From Prochlorococcus sp. MIT 0701 (GTDB lineage Bacteria > Cyanobacteriota > Cyanobacteriia > PCC-6307 > Cyanobiaceae), in contig NZ_JNBA01000007.1 of the NCBI RefSeq assembly GCF_000760295.1, forward strand, positions 1-64,000: 64,000 nucleotides of DNA, given 5' to 3'. The translations under genes and the position numbers were made by a program. How positions within the stretch are numbered: the stretch's first letter is position 1; every line of letters starts with the position of its first letter. Positions 45,363 through 57,915 of the stretch are shown here, piece after piece. The notes beneath the pieces were generated by a model. The model ran no database searches and was not told the DNA's origin. It was given only the letters and a program-made list of their open reading frames with translations.

Positions 45363-45755
45363 TCACTTGAGGCTGACCTTACCGCCAACCTCTTCGATGG
45401 CCTTTTTGAGAGCCTCAGCATCATTCTTAGAAATGCCTTCCTTGATGGTCTTAGGAGCGGCTTCGACCATGGCCTTAGCATCGCCCAGGCCGAGGCCGGT
45501 GGCTTCACGAACTGCCTTAAGGACCTTGATCTTGGCCGAAGCGTCGAAACTCTCAAGCACAACATCAAATTCGGTTTGCTCTTCGGCAGCCTCATCAGCA
45601 GCGCCACCAGCAGCACCAGGAGCAGCCATCACAACGCCTGCAGAAGCAGCGGCAGAGACACCAAAAGCATCCTCAATCTGCTTAACCAGCTCAGAAGCCT
45701 CAAGCAAAGAAAGGGTTTTTAGCGAGTCAAGAATGTCGTCGGTTTTTTTAGACAT
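45363..45755 (-). CDS. rplL: 50S ribosomal protein L7/L12
   Basis: A 130-residue stalk protein. The N-terminal dimerisation helix ([20 protein letters not shown]), an Ala/Gly-rich hinge (about residues 35-60) and the factor-binding C-terminal domain ([20 protein letters not shown] and on) are all present. The ATG of MSKKTDD is the start; the frame extends upstream without similarity. Confidence 0.98.
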   Translation of the reverse strand: MSKKTDDILDSLKTLSLLEASELVKQIEDAFGVSAAASAGVVMAAPGAAGGAADEAAEEQTEFDVVLESFDASAKIKVLKAVREATGLGLGDAKAMVEAAPKTIKEGISKNDAEALKKAIEEVGGKVSLK

Positions 45756-45804
45756 GGTTTGGATTAAGCAACAGATCAGGGAGAAATAGTCGGATCGAAG
45801 ACGT

Positions 45805-46332
45805 TCAGCTCTCGCCACTCTCGGCGTGCTGATGAAGCGCCCGGGCAAGGCCGGAAGGAACCTCGTTGATACCCACAGCAACCTTGGTGGCCAAGGCATT
45901 GAGGGAACCTGCGATCTGTGCCATCAGAACCTCCTTGGTTGGAAGAGAACCAATAGCCTTGATCTCACCCTGTGAGAGGAGCTTGCCTTCGAAAAGACCA
46001 CCCTTCGTCTCGGATTTTTTAGTGTCCTTCTGAAAAGCCTGTACGGCCTTAACAGCACCACCAACATCGCCCTTGATCAGAACGAAGGCGTTGGTACCAG
46101 TCAGTAAGGATTCGAGATTCGACCAGGCACCATTCCCATTAATGGCGTGGCGCATCAAGGTGTTTTTGGTCACCTTGCACACCCCGTTGCTGGCCTGCAA
46201 ACGCGTGCGCAGATCAGACATTTCCTTAATGGAGAGACCCTGAAAATCCAGGACCAGTGCCATTTCAGCCTCGCCGAGAAGCCCCTTGAGCTCTTCGACG
46301 ATCTGTTGCTTGCTCTCCAGAGTGCGGCCCAT
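45805..46332 (-). CDS. rplJ: 50S ribosomal protein L10
   Basis: A 175-residue L10, which anchors L12 dimers to the ribosome. It begins [20 protein letters not shown] and has [19 protein letters not shown] and the helical C-terminal L12-binding tail. The start is the ATG at 46332. It is followed 49 bp later by rplL. Confidence 0.97.
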   Translation of the reverse strand: MGRTLESKQQIVEELKGLLGEAEMALVLDFQGLSIKEMSDLRTRLQASNGVCKVTKNTLMRHAINGNGAWSNLESLLTGTNAFVLIKGDVGGAVKAVQAFQKDTKKSETKGGLFEGKLLSQGEIKAIGSLPTKEVLMAQIAGSLNALATKVAVGINEVPSGLARALHQHAESGES

Positions 46333-46568
46333 AGGAATTGGATCGGATCGGGTGAACAAGCTGGACACGCACTCGCCAAGTGCTCAAGAATGAGCAGAGG
46401 CCGCGTGTCGATCCAATCCCAACAGGGAAAAACCTTCGCATCTACCTCGACAGGATTTAAACAACCTCAACTGATGCATGAAGCATCACTGCAAGATGGC
46501 AACCTGTTGTCTTGGGCCGGGCGCGTGCCCGTTGGCTTTCGCCAAGGGGCAACCCTACAGCAACAAGG
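46333..46568 (-). promoter_or_regulatory. Long rplJ leader, likely L10 autoregulatory region
   Basis: About 236 nt separate rplA from rplJ within the ribosomal block. Two perfect hairpins are visible: GGGC-GCGT-GCCC at 46519-46530 and TTGGC-TTTC-GCCAA at 46532-46545. In many bacteria the L10(L12) complex binds such a leader and represses rplJL. No motif-level proof is available here, so this is inferred from position and structure. Confidence 0.35.
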
Positions 46569-47276
46569 TCAATCGTCCTCTTCGATGTCCTGAAGAGCAG
46601 TCACATCAACTTCCACTGAAGGGCCCATGGTGGAGGTGATGTACAGACTCTTCCAATAACGACCCTTGGCACCACTTGGCTTATTGCGATCGATGGTCTC
46701 TTGCAACGTCTTCAGATTATCGAGCAGGGCGTCTGCGGAAAAACTTGCCTTGCCGAAACGCACATGCACGATGCCAGCACGATCAGCCCTGAATTCCAGC
46801 TTGCCTGCCTTGAACTCCTTGATCGCAGACGCTAAATCTGTGGTCACTGTTCCAGCCTTAGGGTTTGGCATCAGGCCACGGGGACCGAGCACTCGGCCCA
46901 GCTTGGCCACCTTGGGCATCATGTCAGGGGTAGCGATCAAAAGATCAAAATCCATCTGTCCTTTGCCGATGCTTTCCACCAAATCATCATCCCCAGCCAA
47001 CTCAGCCCCAGCGGCCTTTGCCTCAGCTAACTTCTCTCCCCTGGTGATCACGGCGATGCGCACGCTCTGACCCGTACCCTGAGGCAGAGCAACAGTGGTT
47101 CGCAACTGTTGATCGGTGTACTTGGGATCAATCCCAAGGCGCACGTGGGCTTCGATGGTTTCGTCGAATTTCGCTGTGGCGTTCTCTTTGACGAGCTGAA
47201 TGGCCTCAAGAGGCTGATAAACACGGTCTTCAACTTTGGCGAGAAGACTAGTAATACGTTTAGACAGTTTTGGCAT
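46569..47276 (-). CDS. rplA: 50S ribosomal protein L1
   Basis: A 235-residue L1. It begins [20 protein letters not shown], and the signature region is [20 protein letters not shown]. It binds 23S rRNA at the E-site stalk and can act as a translational repressor of the L11 operon. The upstream frame extension is not similar to L1 and was excluded. Confidence 0.98.
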   Translation of the reverse strand: MPKLSKRITSLLAKVEDRVYQPLEAIQLVKENATAKFDETIEAHVRLGIDPKYTDQQLRTTVALPQGTGQSVRIAVITRGEKLAEAKAAGAELAGDDDLVESIGKGQMDFDLLIATPDMMPKVAKLGRVLGPRGLMPNPKAGTVTTDLASAIKEFKAGKLEFRADRAGIVHVRFGKASFSADALLDNLKTLQETIDRNKPSGAKGRYWKSLYITSTMGPSVEVDVTALQDIEEDD

Positions 47277-47361
47277 GGCAGATGAGGGGTGCAGGCGACA
47301 CAACGTGTCTCCCCCGAAAATGGTGAATAGATGAATCTTGAAGACGGACGCTACATCAGTG

Positions 47362-47787
47362 TCAGTCGCTGATGGAAACGCCCATGTTTCGAGCAGTACC
47401 TTCAATGATGCGCATGGCCGACTCAATACTGGTGCAATTGAGATCAGGCAGCTTGGTCTTGGCGATCTCTTCAAGCTGAGAACGGCTTAGGGAGCCGACC
47501 TTGCCATGGGCGGACTCACCAGAACCTTTCTCAATCCCGGCAGCCTTCGTGATCAGCACTGATGCTGGGGGAGTCTTGGTAATGAATGTGAAACTACGGT
47601 CTTCAAAAACCGAGATCTCTACCGGAATCACAAATCCGGCTTTGTCCTGCGTGCGAGCGTTGTACTCCTTGCAAAACGCCATGATGTTGACTCCATGCTG
47701 GCCAAGGGCAGGACCCACAGGCGGAGCAGGATTAGCTTTGCCAGCCTGAAGGGCCAGCTTGATCACAGATACAACTTTCTTGGCCAT
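47362..47787 (-). CDS. rplK: 50S ribosomal protein L11
   Basis: A 141-residue L11 of standard length. It has [40 protein letters not shown] and the C-terminal RNA-binding domain ending [15 protein letters not shown]. It is part of the GTPase-associated centre. It lies 85 bp before rplA. Confidence 0.98.
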   Translation of the reverse strand: MAKKVVSVIKLALQAGKANPAPPVGPALGQHGVNIMAFCKEYNARTQDKAGFVIPVEISVFEDRSFTFITKTPPASVLITKAAGIEKGSGESAHGKVGSLSRSQLEEIAKTKLPDLNCTSIESAMRIIEGTARNMGVSISD

Positions 47788-47896
47788 GGACGAGCGGGAT
47801 TGAACGATTGCGGATGACCTGGCCCTTGGGACAAGTGCGGCAAGATGGTGGCCCACCTCTTTGGCCGCCCTCCGCAGGGAGACGGCCGCCGTTAGC

Positions 47897-48568
47897 TCAA
47901 TTCTGCTTATTGATTTGAGAAAACTCGAGTTCGACAGGTGTTTCCCTGCCAAAGATTGAGAGAAGAGCTTTCAGCTTGCTGCGCTCTCCAGAGACCTCGA
48001 TCACCTCCCCCTGGAAGTCCTTGAAAGGACCCGAGGTCACAAGGATCTGATCGCCCTCAGCGAGATCGACCTTGACGAGCGTCTTTTTCTCAGCAGCACG
48101 CTTGAAGATGCGATCCACCTCCTGACGACTGAGCGGTCGGGGTTTGATGTGACCCCGAGCTTTCCCTGTGGCGCGGCGGTCCTCAGCCCCCACGAAGTTG
48201 ATCACGTTGGGGGTGCTGCGCACCGCCATCATTGTGTCTTCATCAAGAACCATTCGTACCAACACGTACCCCGGAAAGACCTTCTCCTCAGTGGACTGAC
48301 GACTGCCATCCTTTTTCAATTTCACTGCTGGGGTCTGGGGAATTTCGATCTCCAGAATCCTGTTGCTCACACCAAGGGTGACGGCCCGCTGCTCAAGAGT
48401 TGCCTTCACCTTCTTCTCACAGCTAGAGGCCACCTGAACGGCATACCAGCGGGCTACGGTTGTTCTGGCTGCAGGAGTTGGGGCCTTGGTACCCTCCTCT
48501 CCATCATTAGGAGCAGGCAGTTCCAGAACCTCAGATGGTTCTTGTGGTGTGAGCTCGAGTTCTGACAC
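47897..48568 (-). CDS. nusG: Transcription termination/antitermination factor NusG
   Basis: A 223-residue NusG. An acidic Pro/Glu-rich N-terminal extension of about 35 residues is followed by the NGN domain ([40 protein letters not shown]) and a KOW domain ([20 protein letters not shown]). The GTG at 48568 (VSELELTP) is chosen because the upstream frame only offers a TTG. It follows secE, as is typical. Confidence 0.95.
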   Translation of the reverse strand: MSELELTPQEPSEVLELPAPNDGEEGTKAPTPAARTTVARWYAVQVASSCEKKVKATLEQRAVTLGVSNRILEIEIPQTPAVKLKKDGSRQSTEEKVFPGYVLVRMVLDEDTMMAVRSTPNVINFVGAEDRRATGKARGHIKPRPLSRQEVDRIFKRAAEKKTLVKVDLAEGDQILVTSGPFKDFQGEVIEVSGERSKLKALLSIFGRETPVELEFSQINKQN

Positions 48569-48637
48569 TTGCGCTGATAAGAAGCTAATGGTTTTGGAAA
48601 GACGGTTGATGCAAGACAGCAAAACCGCCCTACACAA

Positions 48638-48910
48638 TCAAACGAAAATCTGGGACGACGCCCAGCTATAAAACCGACTCACGGCAGCGATGAATGCAGC
48701 CGAGAGACTGACCATCAGGATCACGGCGATGGATTCGCTGAACAGCTGCTGGCGACTGGGCCATACCACCAGGCTCAACTCCTCATATGTTGCTGCAAGA
48801 AACCCACTCTGACGGGTTGGTTCTGCTTCAGGAGAATCGCTGGAGTCGGTGGTGTCCTCGGCAGGAGATTCGCTGGAGTCTGTGGTGTCCTCGGAAATAG
48901 GGCTGGTCAC
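48638..48910 (-). CDS. secE: Preprotein translocase subunit SecE
   Basis: A 90-residue SecE with one membrane span. The conserved region is ATYEELSLVVWPSRQQLFSE, followed by the hydrophobic segment IAVILMVSLSAAFIAAVSRF. The N-terminus is acidic and holds two imperfect copies of an EDTTDSS(E/D)SP unit. The GTG at 48910 is the likely start. Confidence 0.88.
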   Translation of the reverse strand: MTSPISEDTTDSSESPAEDTTDSSDSPEAEPTRQSGFLAATYEELSLVVWPSRQQLFSESIAVILMVSLSAAFIAAVSRFYSWASSQIFV

Positions 48911-48983
48911 GGAGCTTAGGCCGGTGGCTATCGCCGGTGCTGAAGCACACGCCGGCAAACAAACACCTTACCGGATACCTGTT

Positions 48984-51764
48984 TCAATCCTCAGGAAGGA
49001 ACTGAAATGGTTCGGAGGCCTGAGCACCTGGTATCACGCGCACGGCGCGGGCACCGCTGAAACGTTCTTCCAGCAATTCCGTGGCCAACGGGTTCTCAAC
49101 CCGACGACGCAGTACACGCCGTAAAGGGCGAGCGCCATATTCCGGTTCATAACCTTGCAAAGCCAAAGCCTCAACGGCGTCTGCCTCCACACGCAACTCA
49201 AGACCTTGCTCAGCCAGCAGGCTGGAGAGATCGGCCAATTGCAGCTGCACAATCCGCTGAAGGTCATCAGCCTTGAGCGGCCGAAAACGTATCACCTCAT
49301 CGATGCGATTCAAAAATTCAGGCCGAAATTGCTTATTGAGGGCTTGATCCACCTTTTGAGCCAGGCTCTGATCAAGACAATCCCCATCTATCCCCTCCTG
49401 CTGTGCCAAGCGAGACGCATCAAGGATGGCGCGACTCGCCAAGTTGCTAGTCATCACAACCACGGTGTGACGGAAGTCCACGGTGCGGCCCTGCGAGTCA
49501 GTGAGACGGCCATCGTCCAGAACCTGCAGGAGCACATTGAACACATCAGGATGAGCCTTCTCAATTTCATCAAGAAGCAACACCGCATAAGGACGGCGAC
49601 ACACCGCTTCGGTGAGCTGTCCACCCTCCTCATAGCCGACATAGCCGGGAGGAGCCCCCAAAAGACGCGCCACGGCATTGCGTTCCATGAATTCACTCAT
49701 ATCGAGTCGCACCAGCGCCTCTTCCTCATCGAACAAGGAGGCCGCAAGCGCTTTTGCTAGTTCTGTCTTGCCCACGCCAGTGGGTCCAAGAAACAAAAAC
49801 GAACCAACAGGACGGCGCGGATCCTTCATGCCCGCACGAGCCCGACGAATCGCTGCCGCCACCGCCTGAACCGCTTCGGGCTGACCAATCACCCGCTCGC
49901 CAAGATGGGCTTCAAGATCTAGCAACTTTTGCCGTTCAGCAGCCAGCAACCGCTGAACAGGAATCCCAGTCCAGCGTGCAACGACATCGGCAATGTCTTC
50001 AGCCTCCACTTGCTCCCGTAGGAGCGCCGAACCAGATGCCTTGGCAACAGCCAACGTTTCTTCAAGGTCGGCCCGTCGTTGCTGAACCCTATGCAATTGG
50101 TCGTATTGAAGACGTGCCGCCGCCTCTAGATCACCGAGTCGCTCTGCTTCAGCAATGGCATTGCGGAGATCCTCGTCTTGTTGCAACAAATCCCGCAGCT
50201 CGGCCAGATGATCCCGTTCGATCTGCCAGCGCTCTCGTAAATCTGTGAGCTGAGACGCCGCAGCAATCCGAGCAGCCTGTAACTGAACCCGTTCAACCTC
50301 CGGTGCCTGCTCAGCCGCCAGCAAAGCAAGCTCGACACGACGAAGCTCCGCCTCCGCCTCTTCAACCACCTGAGGCTTCGAGGTGACATCCATCTTCAGC
50401 TGGGCTGCAGCCTCATCGATGAGATCGATGGCCTTATCAGGTAAGCAGCGGTCACTGATGTAGCGATCAGCTAAGCGATTTGCAGCAGTCACCGCACCAT
50501 CGGTGATCGTGACGCCGTGGTGAAGTTCGTAGCGCTCTTTCAGGCCTCGCAAGATTTCAACGCTCAATTCAAGACTCGGCTCCTTGATTAAAACCTGCTG
50601 AAAACGCCGATTGAGTGCCTGATCCTTCTCCACTGTGCGGCGATAGTTCTCAGGGGTTGTAGCCCCAATGCAGCGGAGGTCTCCCCTTGCTAAAGCCGGC
50701 TTGAGCAAACTTCCAGCATCCGCACTGGAACGATCGCTGCTCACCACTGTGTGCAGTTCATCGATGAACAACACCACACCTGCATCTGGATCGCTCACCT
50801 CTTTCAACACAGACCGAAGCCGTTCCTCGAATTGACCACGAAACTTGGCACCAGCGATCAGTGCACCAAGATCCAGGGAGACCAAGCGCAAACCCTTCAG
50901 GGAATCAGGAACCTCCCCAGCAACAATGCGTTGAGCCAACAGCTCGGCGATGGCCGTTTTACCAACGCCAGGAGCTCCAATCAACACCGGATTGTTCTTG
51001 CCGCGACGCGATAAAACCTTGATCAAACGGCGAATCTCTGGATCTCTACCGATCACAGGATCTAGCTGTCCTGCCTGAGCTGCAGCGGTAAGGTCACGAC
51101 CATAGGCCTCAAGAGCCTGAGGTTCTTGCTGGAGTTGCAATGGAGTTGGCTCCCCAGCAGCGACTGCAGGTTCTTGGATGATCGGCGGGGCAGGAGAGGA
51201 GACAGGTCTCGTTTGTGAGGCCACCGATGCAGGCGGCGCAGAATCTGGCGCAGGAGGAGAAGGCGGCGTTGATGTACGCAACTGGCGCCTTCCTTTGGGC
51301 AAGCGTCTCAACTCCGCTTCCAAGCGTTCACTGGGCATTCCTAGCTCTTCAAATAGCTCTGCCCCAATGCGCGGATCGCGCCCCAACGCAATCAGCAAAT
51401 GAGACACGTCAATCAGCCGAGATCCCCAGCGAACTCTGGAACGGTCTGCTTCTTCAAGGAGGTCTTCAAGGTCATCGCCGATGAACAACCCATCGCCTCG
51501 AGCCATCGGCTGCTCGGCCAAAAAACCTTCCAAGCGATCCAGCAGCGCAGTTGAATCAATGGGCAGAGCCAACACCCAATCGCTGTAACGCCGATCACTG
51601 AAAAGCACCTGGATCAAGTGCTCCACATCCAGCTGACCATGTCGCCAACGGCGGGCGACATCCTGACCGACAAGCAACAAATCCCAAGCGTCATCACTGA
51701 ATCGATCAGGATCACTTGTGAGACTTCCCTGGGCGGAAGCCGCTTGGCTGGTCTCAGGATGCAT
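48984..51764 (-). CDS. clpB: ClpB-type AAA+ disaggregase (second paralogue-like form)
   Basis: A 926-residue Hsp100 chaperone that resolves protein aggregates. The N-domain is followed by a Pro/Ser/Ala-rich linker (about residues 165-200). AAA1 has Walker [19 protein letters not shown] and [12 protein letters not shown]; the coiled-coil middle domain (about 460-590) is somewhat short. AAA2 has [18 protein letters not shown] and [19 protein letters not shown]. Length exceeds the usual ClpB (860-880), mainly through the linker, which fits the cyanobacterial ClpB2-like branch; that subtype is inference. Confidence 0.92.
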   Translation of the reverse strand: MHPETSQAASAQGSLTSDPDRFSDDAWDLLLVGQDVARRWRHGQLDVEHLIQVLFSDRRYSDWVLALPIDSTALLDRLEGFLAEQPMARGDGLFIGDDLEDLLEEADRSRVRWGSRLIDVSHLLIALGRDPRIGAELFEELGMPSERLEAELRRLPKGRRQLRTSTPPSPPAPDSAPPASVASQTRPVSSPAPPIIQEPAVAAGEPTPLQLQQEPQALEAYGRDLTAAAQAGQLDPVIGRDPEIRRLIKVLSRRGKNNPVLIGAPGVGKTAIAELLAQRIVAGEVPDSLKGLRLVSLDLGALIAGAKFRGQFEERLRSVLKEVSDPDAGVVLFIDELHTVVSSDRSSADAGSLLKPALARGDLRCIGATTPENYRRTVEKDQALNRRFQQVLIKEPSLELSVEILRGLKERYELHHGVTITDGAVTAANRLADRYISDRCLPDKAIDLIDEAAAQLKMDVTSKPQVVEEAEAELRRVELALLAAEQAPEVERVQLQAARIAAASQLTDLRERWQIERDHLAELRDLLQQDEDLRNAIAEAERLGDLEAAARLQYDQLHRVQQRRADLEETLAVAKASGSALLREQVEAEDIADVVARWTGIPVQRLLAAERQKLLDLEAHLGERVIGQPEAVQAVAAAIRRARAGMKDPRRPVGSFLFLGPTGVGKTELAKALAASLFDEEEALVRLDMSEFMERNAVARLLGAPPGYVGYEEGGQLTEAVCRRPYAVLLLDEIEKAHPDVFNVLLQVLDDGRLTDSQGRTVDFRHTVVVMTSNLASRAILDASRLAQQEGIDGDCLDQSLAQKVDQALNKQFRPEFLNRIDEVIRFRPLKADDLQRIVQLQLADLSSLLAEQGLELRVEADAVEALALQGYEPEYGARPLRRVLRRRVENPLATELLEERFSGARAVRVIPGAQASEPFQFLPED

Positions 51765-51769
51765 AGGGA

Positions 51770-52171
51770 TCAGCTCACGGCCTCACGAGAGGCCAGTTGA
51801 ATCAGCTCCACCTTGTAGCCATCGGGATCTTCCACAAAGGCAATCACGGTGTTGCCATGTTGCATAGGCCCGGGTTCTCGCACCACACGCCCCCCCCGCT
51901 TTGAGATAGCCAAGCAGGTGGATTGAATATCCTCCACGCCCAAGGCGATATGGCCATAGCCCTCTCCCAACTCGTAGTGATCTTGGTCCCAGTTGTATGT
52001 GAGCTCCAGCACTGTGGTGTCACTCTCCTCGCCATAACCGACAAACGCCAAGGTGAAGCGACCTGAGGGGTAGTCCTTTCGCCGCAAAAGATGCATGCCT
52101 AGAACCTCGGTGTAGAAGCGCAGAGAACGATCCAAATCCCCCACCCTCAGCATCGTGTGCAACATCCGCAT
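51770..52171 (-). CDS. gloA: Lactoylglutathione lyase (glyoxalase I)
   Basis: A 133-residue VOC-fold metalloenzyme that detoxifies methylglyoxal as the glutathione hemithioacetal. Signatures are [20 protein letters not shown] (first metal His), [40 protein letters not shown] and [14 protein letters not shown] (Glu ligand). It is the standard short bacterial form. It lies 5 bp upstream of the clpB start on the same strand and may be co-transcribed. Confidence 0.94.
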   Translation of the reverse strand: MRMLHTMLRVGDLDRSLRFYTEVLGMHLLRRKDYPSGRFTLAFVGYGEESDTTVLELTYNWDQDHYELGEGYGHIALGVEDIQSTCLAISKRGGRVVREPGPMQHGNTVIAFVEDPDGYKVELIQLASREAVS

Positions 52172-52289
52172 CTCGAGCGATCCTGACCTTTAGGACTCAG
52201 TTCATTCTGCGTCGTTCTACGACTGACAACAGCCTCAGCATCAGTAAAAGGGCTAGGCGGTACACAGTCCGCGGGATGGCAAACCATAG

Positions 52290-53612
<1,323 letters not shown>

Positions 53613-53657
53613 GCACAGGCCTCAAAGGGGCTCGCCGGGTATCACTTTGGAATCCCT

Positions 53658-55337
53658 TCAGCGACTCTGACTAGACACATGATCCATGCGCGCCTCACGT
53701 CCCAGCTTGACCTGCAATCTGAACCAACCGAAGCCCACCGGGAGAGCCGCGACCAACGGCAAGACAGCCCAAATCGGCCGATTACTTGCCCCCAAAAGAG
53801 CAGCTGCAATGCCTAGAGAGCCCAATAACACCGATTGACCAAGGGCCTTCTGAACGCTGATCATGCGCCGCAATTGTCGATCGGATTCACCCATCCGGAT
53901 CTGTAATTGCAGATCTCCTTGTTCAAGTCGTTCAAGGCTTTCGTCCAGACGCCGTGGCAAGGCTGCAGCCCGGCTGCCAATAGCACCTACTTGACGTCCG
54001 AGCTCATTGAGCAAATCGTTTGGACCAGAACCGCTTGAAGTCATCAGTGGCAGTAAATATGGCTTGGCTATAGCCATCAAACTAAAGCCTGAGTCGAGGC
54101 TTCGCCCCACACCTTCAAAGGTGGAGAGAGCACGCATCACAAAAACCAGCTCAACTGGCAGCCGAAAGGGTTGGCCATAAACCAACTCGTAAAGATCTCC
54201 GGAAAGTTTCTCGATCACATTGGCGCTGAAGGGCGGCGTCAAAGCGTCTTGAAACATCACTCGCACCAACCGCCGCACAGGCCCAACGTCGATGCCATAA
54301 GCAATCAAACCCGCAGCCTGCAACTCCTCAACCAGGGCTGCCGCATCTCTAGCTGCCGCAGCACGAATCATCGAACCGAGCCGACGGCGCAAAGAATCGG
54401 AGAGCAGTCCCATCATGCCGAAGTCGTAGTAAATGAGAGCTCCATCAGCGGCCACGGCAAGGTTGCCTGGATGGGGATCGGCATGAAAAAAACCGAACCG
54501 CACTAGCTGCTGCAGATAACTGGCGGCTCCAATCTCCGCTACGGCCGTGGGATCAATTCCTGCCTTCAATAAAGCCTCAAGATCATTCACCTTGATGCCT
54601 GGCAAATAATCGAGACAAAGAACACGCCGGGTGCTGAGCTCCCAGACCACTGCAGGCACGCGAATACGAGAATCATCAAGAAACTGCTGACGAAACCGAG
54701 CTGCGTACTGAGCTTCCACACGAAAGTCGAGCTCCCTTAACAAGACCCGCCGGCATTCCTGAGCAATCGCCACCCAGTCGCGTCCACGCCCCCATTTTGG
54801 GTGACGTTGAAGGACAGCAGCGACCTGCTGCATGATTTCCAAATCCAGGCGAAACAATCGCTCCAAGCGGGGCCGTTGAATCTTCAGGACAACTTGCCGA
54901 CCGCTGCGCAGACTGGCGCGATGAACCTGAGCTAGGGAGGCGGCTGCAAGGGGCTGATCATCAAGATCAATGATCTCTGCACAGCGGTCCCCCAATTCCT
55001 GCTCCAGCAGAATTTGAGCTTGCTCAAAACTAAATGCAGGGACTTTGTCCTGAAGATCGGCCAGTTCAGATACCCATTGAACTGGCAAAACATCAGGACG
55101 TGCCGAGAGCAACTGGCCAAGCTTGATAAAAGCGGAACCAAGTTGGAGCAATTCTGTGGTGAGCCAACGAGCTCGAACCGTTTGGCGGGCCTGCCGCCGC
55201 TCACTGGTCCAACCACCTGGATAAGTCCATTGACGGGCATCCCACCAAACAAAGATGATTAACGTCAAAACTGCACGCCAAATACGCAGCGCACGCAGCC
55301 CACGCCGAATCGCTACCAGCAGGGACGGACAAGCCAT
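53658..55337 (-). CDS. UbiB/ABC1-family atypical kinase
   Basis: A 559-residue ABC1 family protein. The KxGQ-type motif is FIKLGQLLSARPD; an Ala-rich nucleotide loop (PLAAASLAQVHRA) replaces the Gly-rich P-loop; then VVLKIQRPRLE, FFHADPHPGNLAV (catalytic-loop-like), and YDFGMMG (DFG-like). Two C-terminal hydrophobic segments (VLLGSLGIAAALLGASN, AVLPLVAALPVGFGWFRL) suggest membrane anchoring. In cyanobacteria such proteins support plastoquinone/prenylquinone lipid biology, although the exact target is unknown. It is 1 bp overlapped by the next gene upstream. Confidence 0.92.
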   Translation of the reverse strand: MACPSLLVAIRRGLRALRIWRAVLTLIIFVWWDARQWTYPGGWTSERRQARQTVRARWLTTELLQLGSAFIKLGQLLSARPDVLPVQWVSELADLQDKVPAFSFEQAQILLEQELGDRCAEIIDLDDQPLAAASLAQVHRASLRSGRQVVLKIQRPRLERLFRLDLEIMQQVAAVLQRHPKWGRGRDWVAIAQECRRVLLRELDFRVEAQYAARFRQQFLDDSRIRVPAVVWELSTRRVLCLDYLPGIKVNDLEALLKAGIDPTAVAEIGAASYLQQLVRFGFFHADPHPGNLAVAADGALIYYDFGMMGLLSDSLRRRLGSMIRAAAARDAAALVEELQAAGLIAYGIDVGPVRRLVRVMFQDALTPPFSANVIEKLSGDLYELVYGQPFRLPVELVFVMRALSTFEGVGRSLDSGFSLMAIAKPYLLPLMTSSGSGPNDLLNELGRQVGAIGSRAAALPRRLDESLERLEQGDLQLQIRMGESDRQLRRMISVQKALGQSVLLGSLGIAAALLGASNRPIWAVLPLVAALPVGFGWFRLQVKLGREARMDHVSSQSR

Positions 55338-55651
55338 TACTGGTTGATCTCAACCTGGCGATTGAGGTCTGCCACCTTTGCCCTAAGACGATCGATCTGA
55401 TCCTGAGCCTGATCTTCATTAGGAACTGGCGATGAGGCTGCCTTTGTCTCACCGACCTCGCCAGATTCATGCTCCAGACGGTCGGCCTCTGCAATCACCT
55501 CCTGCTGAAAAAGATCCCATTCCTTGCCAACGCGCTCTGGAGCATCCTGGGCCAGCAATGCCAGGCCAGCAGCCGCGTCAGCAAGCCCATGACCCAATCG
55601 AGCTGCTAAGCGGTTCAAGGTCGCTCTGAGCAGGGAATCAGGAGAACTCAT
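55337..55651 (-). CDS. Hypothetical coiled-coil protein linked to the UbiB-like gene
   Basis: From the ATG at 55651 a 104-residue protein beginning MSSPDSLLRATLNRLAARLG, with an Ala-rich helical first half, a charged linker and a C-terminal coiled coil (QIDRLRAKVADLNRQVEINQ). It sits directly upstream of the ABC1-family gene with overlapping TAATG. I recognise no named family, but the tight coupling suggests a partner or regulator. Confidence 0.7.
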   Translation of the reverse strand: MSSPDSLLRATLNRLAARLGHGLADAAAGLALLAQDAPERVGKEWDLFQQEVIAEADRLEHESGEVGETKAASSPVPNEDQAQDQIDRLRAKVADLNRQVEINQ

Positions 55652-55780
55652 GACCACAGCACGGATGCCTGAAACTGTGGCAGATCCAACTCGCAATCAA
55701 AGCACTTAAGGAGCGGTGGGAGGCCTTGTAAAAGTATGAGGTGGGGCGCTTGGAAATGGTGTGATCACTTTCAAGGGCTT

Positions 55781-56470
55781 TTAGGGATAGTTCCTCCTAA
55801 GAAAGTCTGATACTGGTGATTGAGGTGATTGAGGGGAGTCCCGCCTCCTAAGGAAATCTGATGCTGGTGTGCTTGAAGGCTTGGGTCTTGGAGCTACTGG
55901 CTGAGGGGGCGCTGGCCTGCCAAGAGGGTTGGATGCTGGTGTGTTCGCAGGCTTGGGCTTTGGAGCTACTGGCTGAGCAGGGATTGTCTGCTGAGGTGTG
56001 ATTGGTGCAGGCAGTTCTGGAGCAGCCAGACCGGGGTCAGCCAGACCGGGGTCTGCCGCGTCGGCTTCTGTGGTTTGGCGAATCGCTTGCAGCTCCTGTT
56101 CACGGCGAAGAGCAGCCGCAGCAGCCAACTTCTCTGCTTGCTGTTTGGCCTGCTTCTCAGCCTGCTCTTTGGCCTTACGTTTGGCTGCAACTTTGGCCTC
56201 TTTGGCAGCGACGTCCGCCTGAAGATCTGCACTGCTGCCACCATGCCGACGACGCAGTCCTTCTAGGCGCTCTCCAGGGAATGGAAAAGGAGTTGGTCCA
56301 AAAGACTGCTGCTGAGGCTGCTGCATGTTCCCACGCAGAATCATGATCCTCTGGGTCATGCCATAGCCCAGGGCAAAACACCCACCCACCAACAAAGGTC
56401 CAAGCCAAAAGCGTGGGCGTTTGCGGTTCTTCTGCTCAGTAGGTGATGGTGTGGCCACGTGATCAAGCAT
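55781..56470 (-). CDS. Membrane-anchored Ala/Lys and Pro-repeat protein, 229 aa
   Basis: One N-terminal membrane span (FWLGPLLVGGCFALGYGMTQ), then a Gln/Pro segment, a Lys/Ala/Glu coiled coil (about residues 80-125) and a Pro-rich tail with repeated units PQPVAPKPKPANTPASNPLG and PQPVAPRPKPSSTPASDFLR, followed by a shortened third copy ending in DFLRRNYP. The layout resembles TonB/TolA-like spacers or envelope linker proteins, but no C-terminal domain is present. Function not recognised. Confidence 0.65.
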   Translation of the reverse strand: MLDHVATPSPTEQKNRKRPRFWLGPLLVGGCFALGYGMTQRIMILRGNMQQPQQQSFGPTPFPFPGERLEGLRRRHGGSSADLQADVAAKEAKVAAKRKAKEQAEKQAKQQAEKLAAAAALRREQELQAIRQTTEADAADPGLADPGLAAPELPAPITPQQTIPAQPVAPKPKPANTPASNPLGRPAPPQPVAPRPKPSSTPASDFLRRRDSPQSPQSPVSDFLRRNYP

Positions 56471-57537
56471 ATCCAGTCGTCTTGAGCAGCCTTAAAGTTC
56501 AAACAAGGGCAAAATAATCCCTGATGCCAATCAGTGATAGCTCGATCAAGACTTACAAATCATCCATACTTAGATGGGTCAAAGTAGATGCAATTACAAA
56601 AGATTGAGACTAGAAGCTTTGAAGAATGTATAGACGTAGAGCCGGATTACTTAAGTGTTGCCAAAAGCTTCACACTGCTGGCTTCCCAATCATTGCGACC
56701 TTAGGTTTATAGACAAAAGGCAAAGTAGCTCGCTATCCAAGCCATTCATGTCATGGCATCATCGATAGTCTGAGATAGAAAGTAAGTCATTAGAAGCCTG
56801 AGACTCTTGTAAAAGTACGTCTGACTAGTCTGACTTTCTGCATCATCATTAGCTTCAGCAAGCACACGCAAATTCGTTGTTCAAAAAAGAAATGAGCCAT
56901 TTCATGGCTGGCTAAGTCAATGAACTTGAAAAATCCGTGGCTGCATGGCAAGAGACTAAGAGATAGAGATCACTGGAGCATGGGGGGAGCTCCAGTGTGT
57001 TTAAACCAAGCTCAGTAGACATTTCCCCTGCAACGTGGACCAATGTCCATTATTGGTACAAACAATGTTGACAACCTGGCCAATTCAGACGCATTGACGA
57101 ATTGATAAGTGAATGAACTCTTGATGGGCATGAATTCTCCTCCCAATCACTCGAAAAATATTACGCCCGATGGTATTGCCGAAAGCAGGATTCAAGAGAG
57201 AGTTAAGTTGGTTTCATCAACATATGATTTCTACTTTACAGGCTCACCTTTGTGTTCATTCATACACTTATGCAATAAGAATATTGCTAATAATAATTGC
57301 TTTAATCTACTATGAGGCTTGATAGGAAAAACTGAAAATAATGAATGGTCAGCTAGCCATAGCTGCCAATCATGATTGGCGTTATCGTTTTAGGAAGTGT
57401 TCATATAGGGGAAATTTTTGATCATAGAAAAGCTTCTAACAATTCAACCAAAGCAAAAAATTAATACCCAAAAGAAGAACTTGGGAGCATAAGGTCTGGT
57501 GGCCTCTTAAATCAGTAGAAAACAAACAACTGCAGCA
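56471..57537. other. 1.07-kb gene-poor region
   Basis: Nothing coding can be supported. A frame at 57109-57315 has no recognisable features. A perfect 9-bp hairpin (CACTGGAGC / GCTCCAGTG, 56971-56997, 9-nt loop) is the most notable structure; it lacks a T tract directly after it. Confidence 0.5.
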
Positions 57538-57915
57538 CTACTCAATCAGCTCAGGAAGTTTTCCGGCCTTGCGTGCAGCTGTACAGGTTACTGAATTGAC
57601 ATTACTATATTCTGGAGGCGCAAGATATCTAGATGTAATGGCACAAAGTTTCCAACCAGTGTAAGGTTTGCGTTGTCCTGCAAGGTTTTCTGAAAAACCA
57701 TTCACCTCACACCAAGTTGATGCAGGGAATTGATAAGCGCTGACTTTATCTTCACAGACAACATTAGCTTGACGGAAAAAGTAGGTATTTCCTTTGTCAC
57801 CATTGATTTTGATGTCGACTGCTTGTGGTGATTGAGCCTGAGCATTACTTGGGCCAGAGAATAGAAATGAAAGCAGACTGGTCATTAAAATCGGGAGACT
57901 TGCTAATGTTCTCAA
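57538..57915 (-). CDS. Exported small protein with four Cys
   Basis: A 125-residue protein with a clear signal peptide (MRTLASLPILMTSLLSFLFS, cleavage about residue 27, AQAQ) and a mature domain of about 98 residues containing four Cys (VVCEDK, TWCEVN, KLCAITS, VTCTAA), enough for two disulfides. A small secreted or periplasmic protein of unknown family. The overlapping frame on the other strand from 57825 was rejected. Confidence 0.6.
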   Translation of the reverse strand: MRTLASLPILMTSLLSFLFSGPSNAQAQSPQAVDIKINGDKGNTYFFRQANVVCEDKVSAYQFPASTWCEVNGFSENLAGQRKPYTGWKLCAITSRYLAPPEYSNVNSVTCTAARKAGKLPELIE

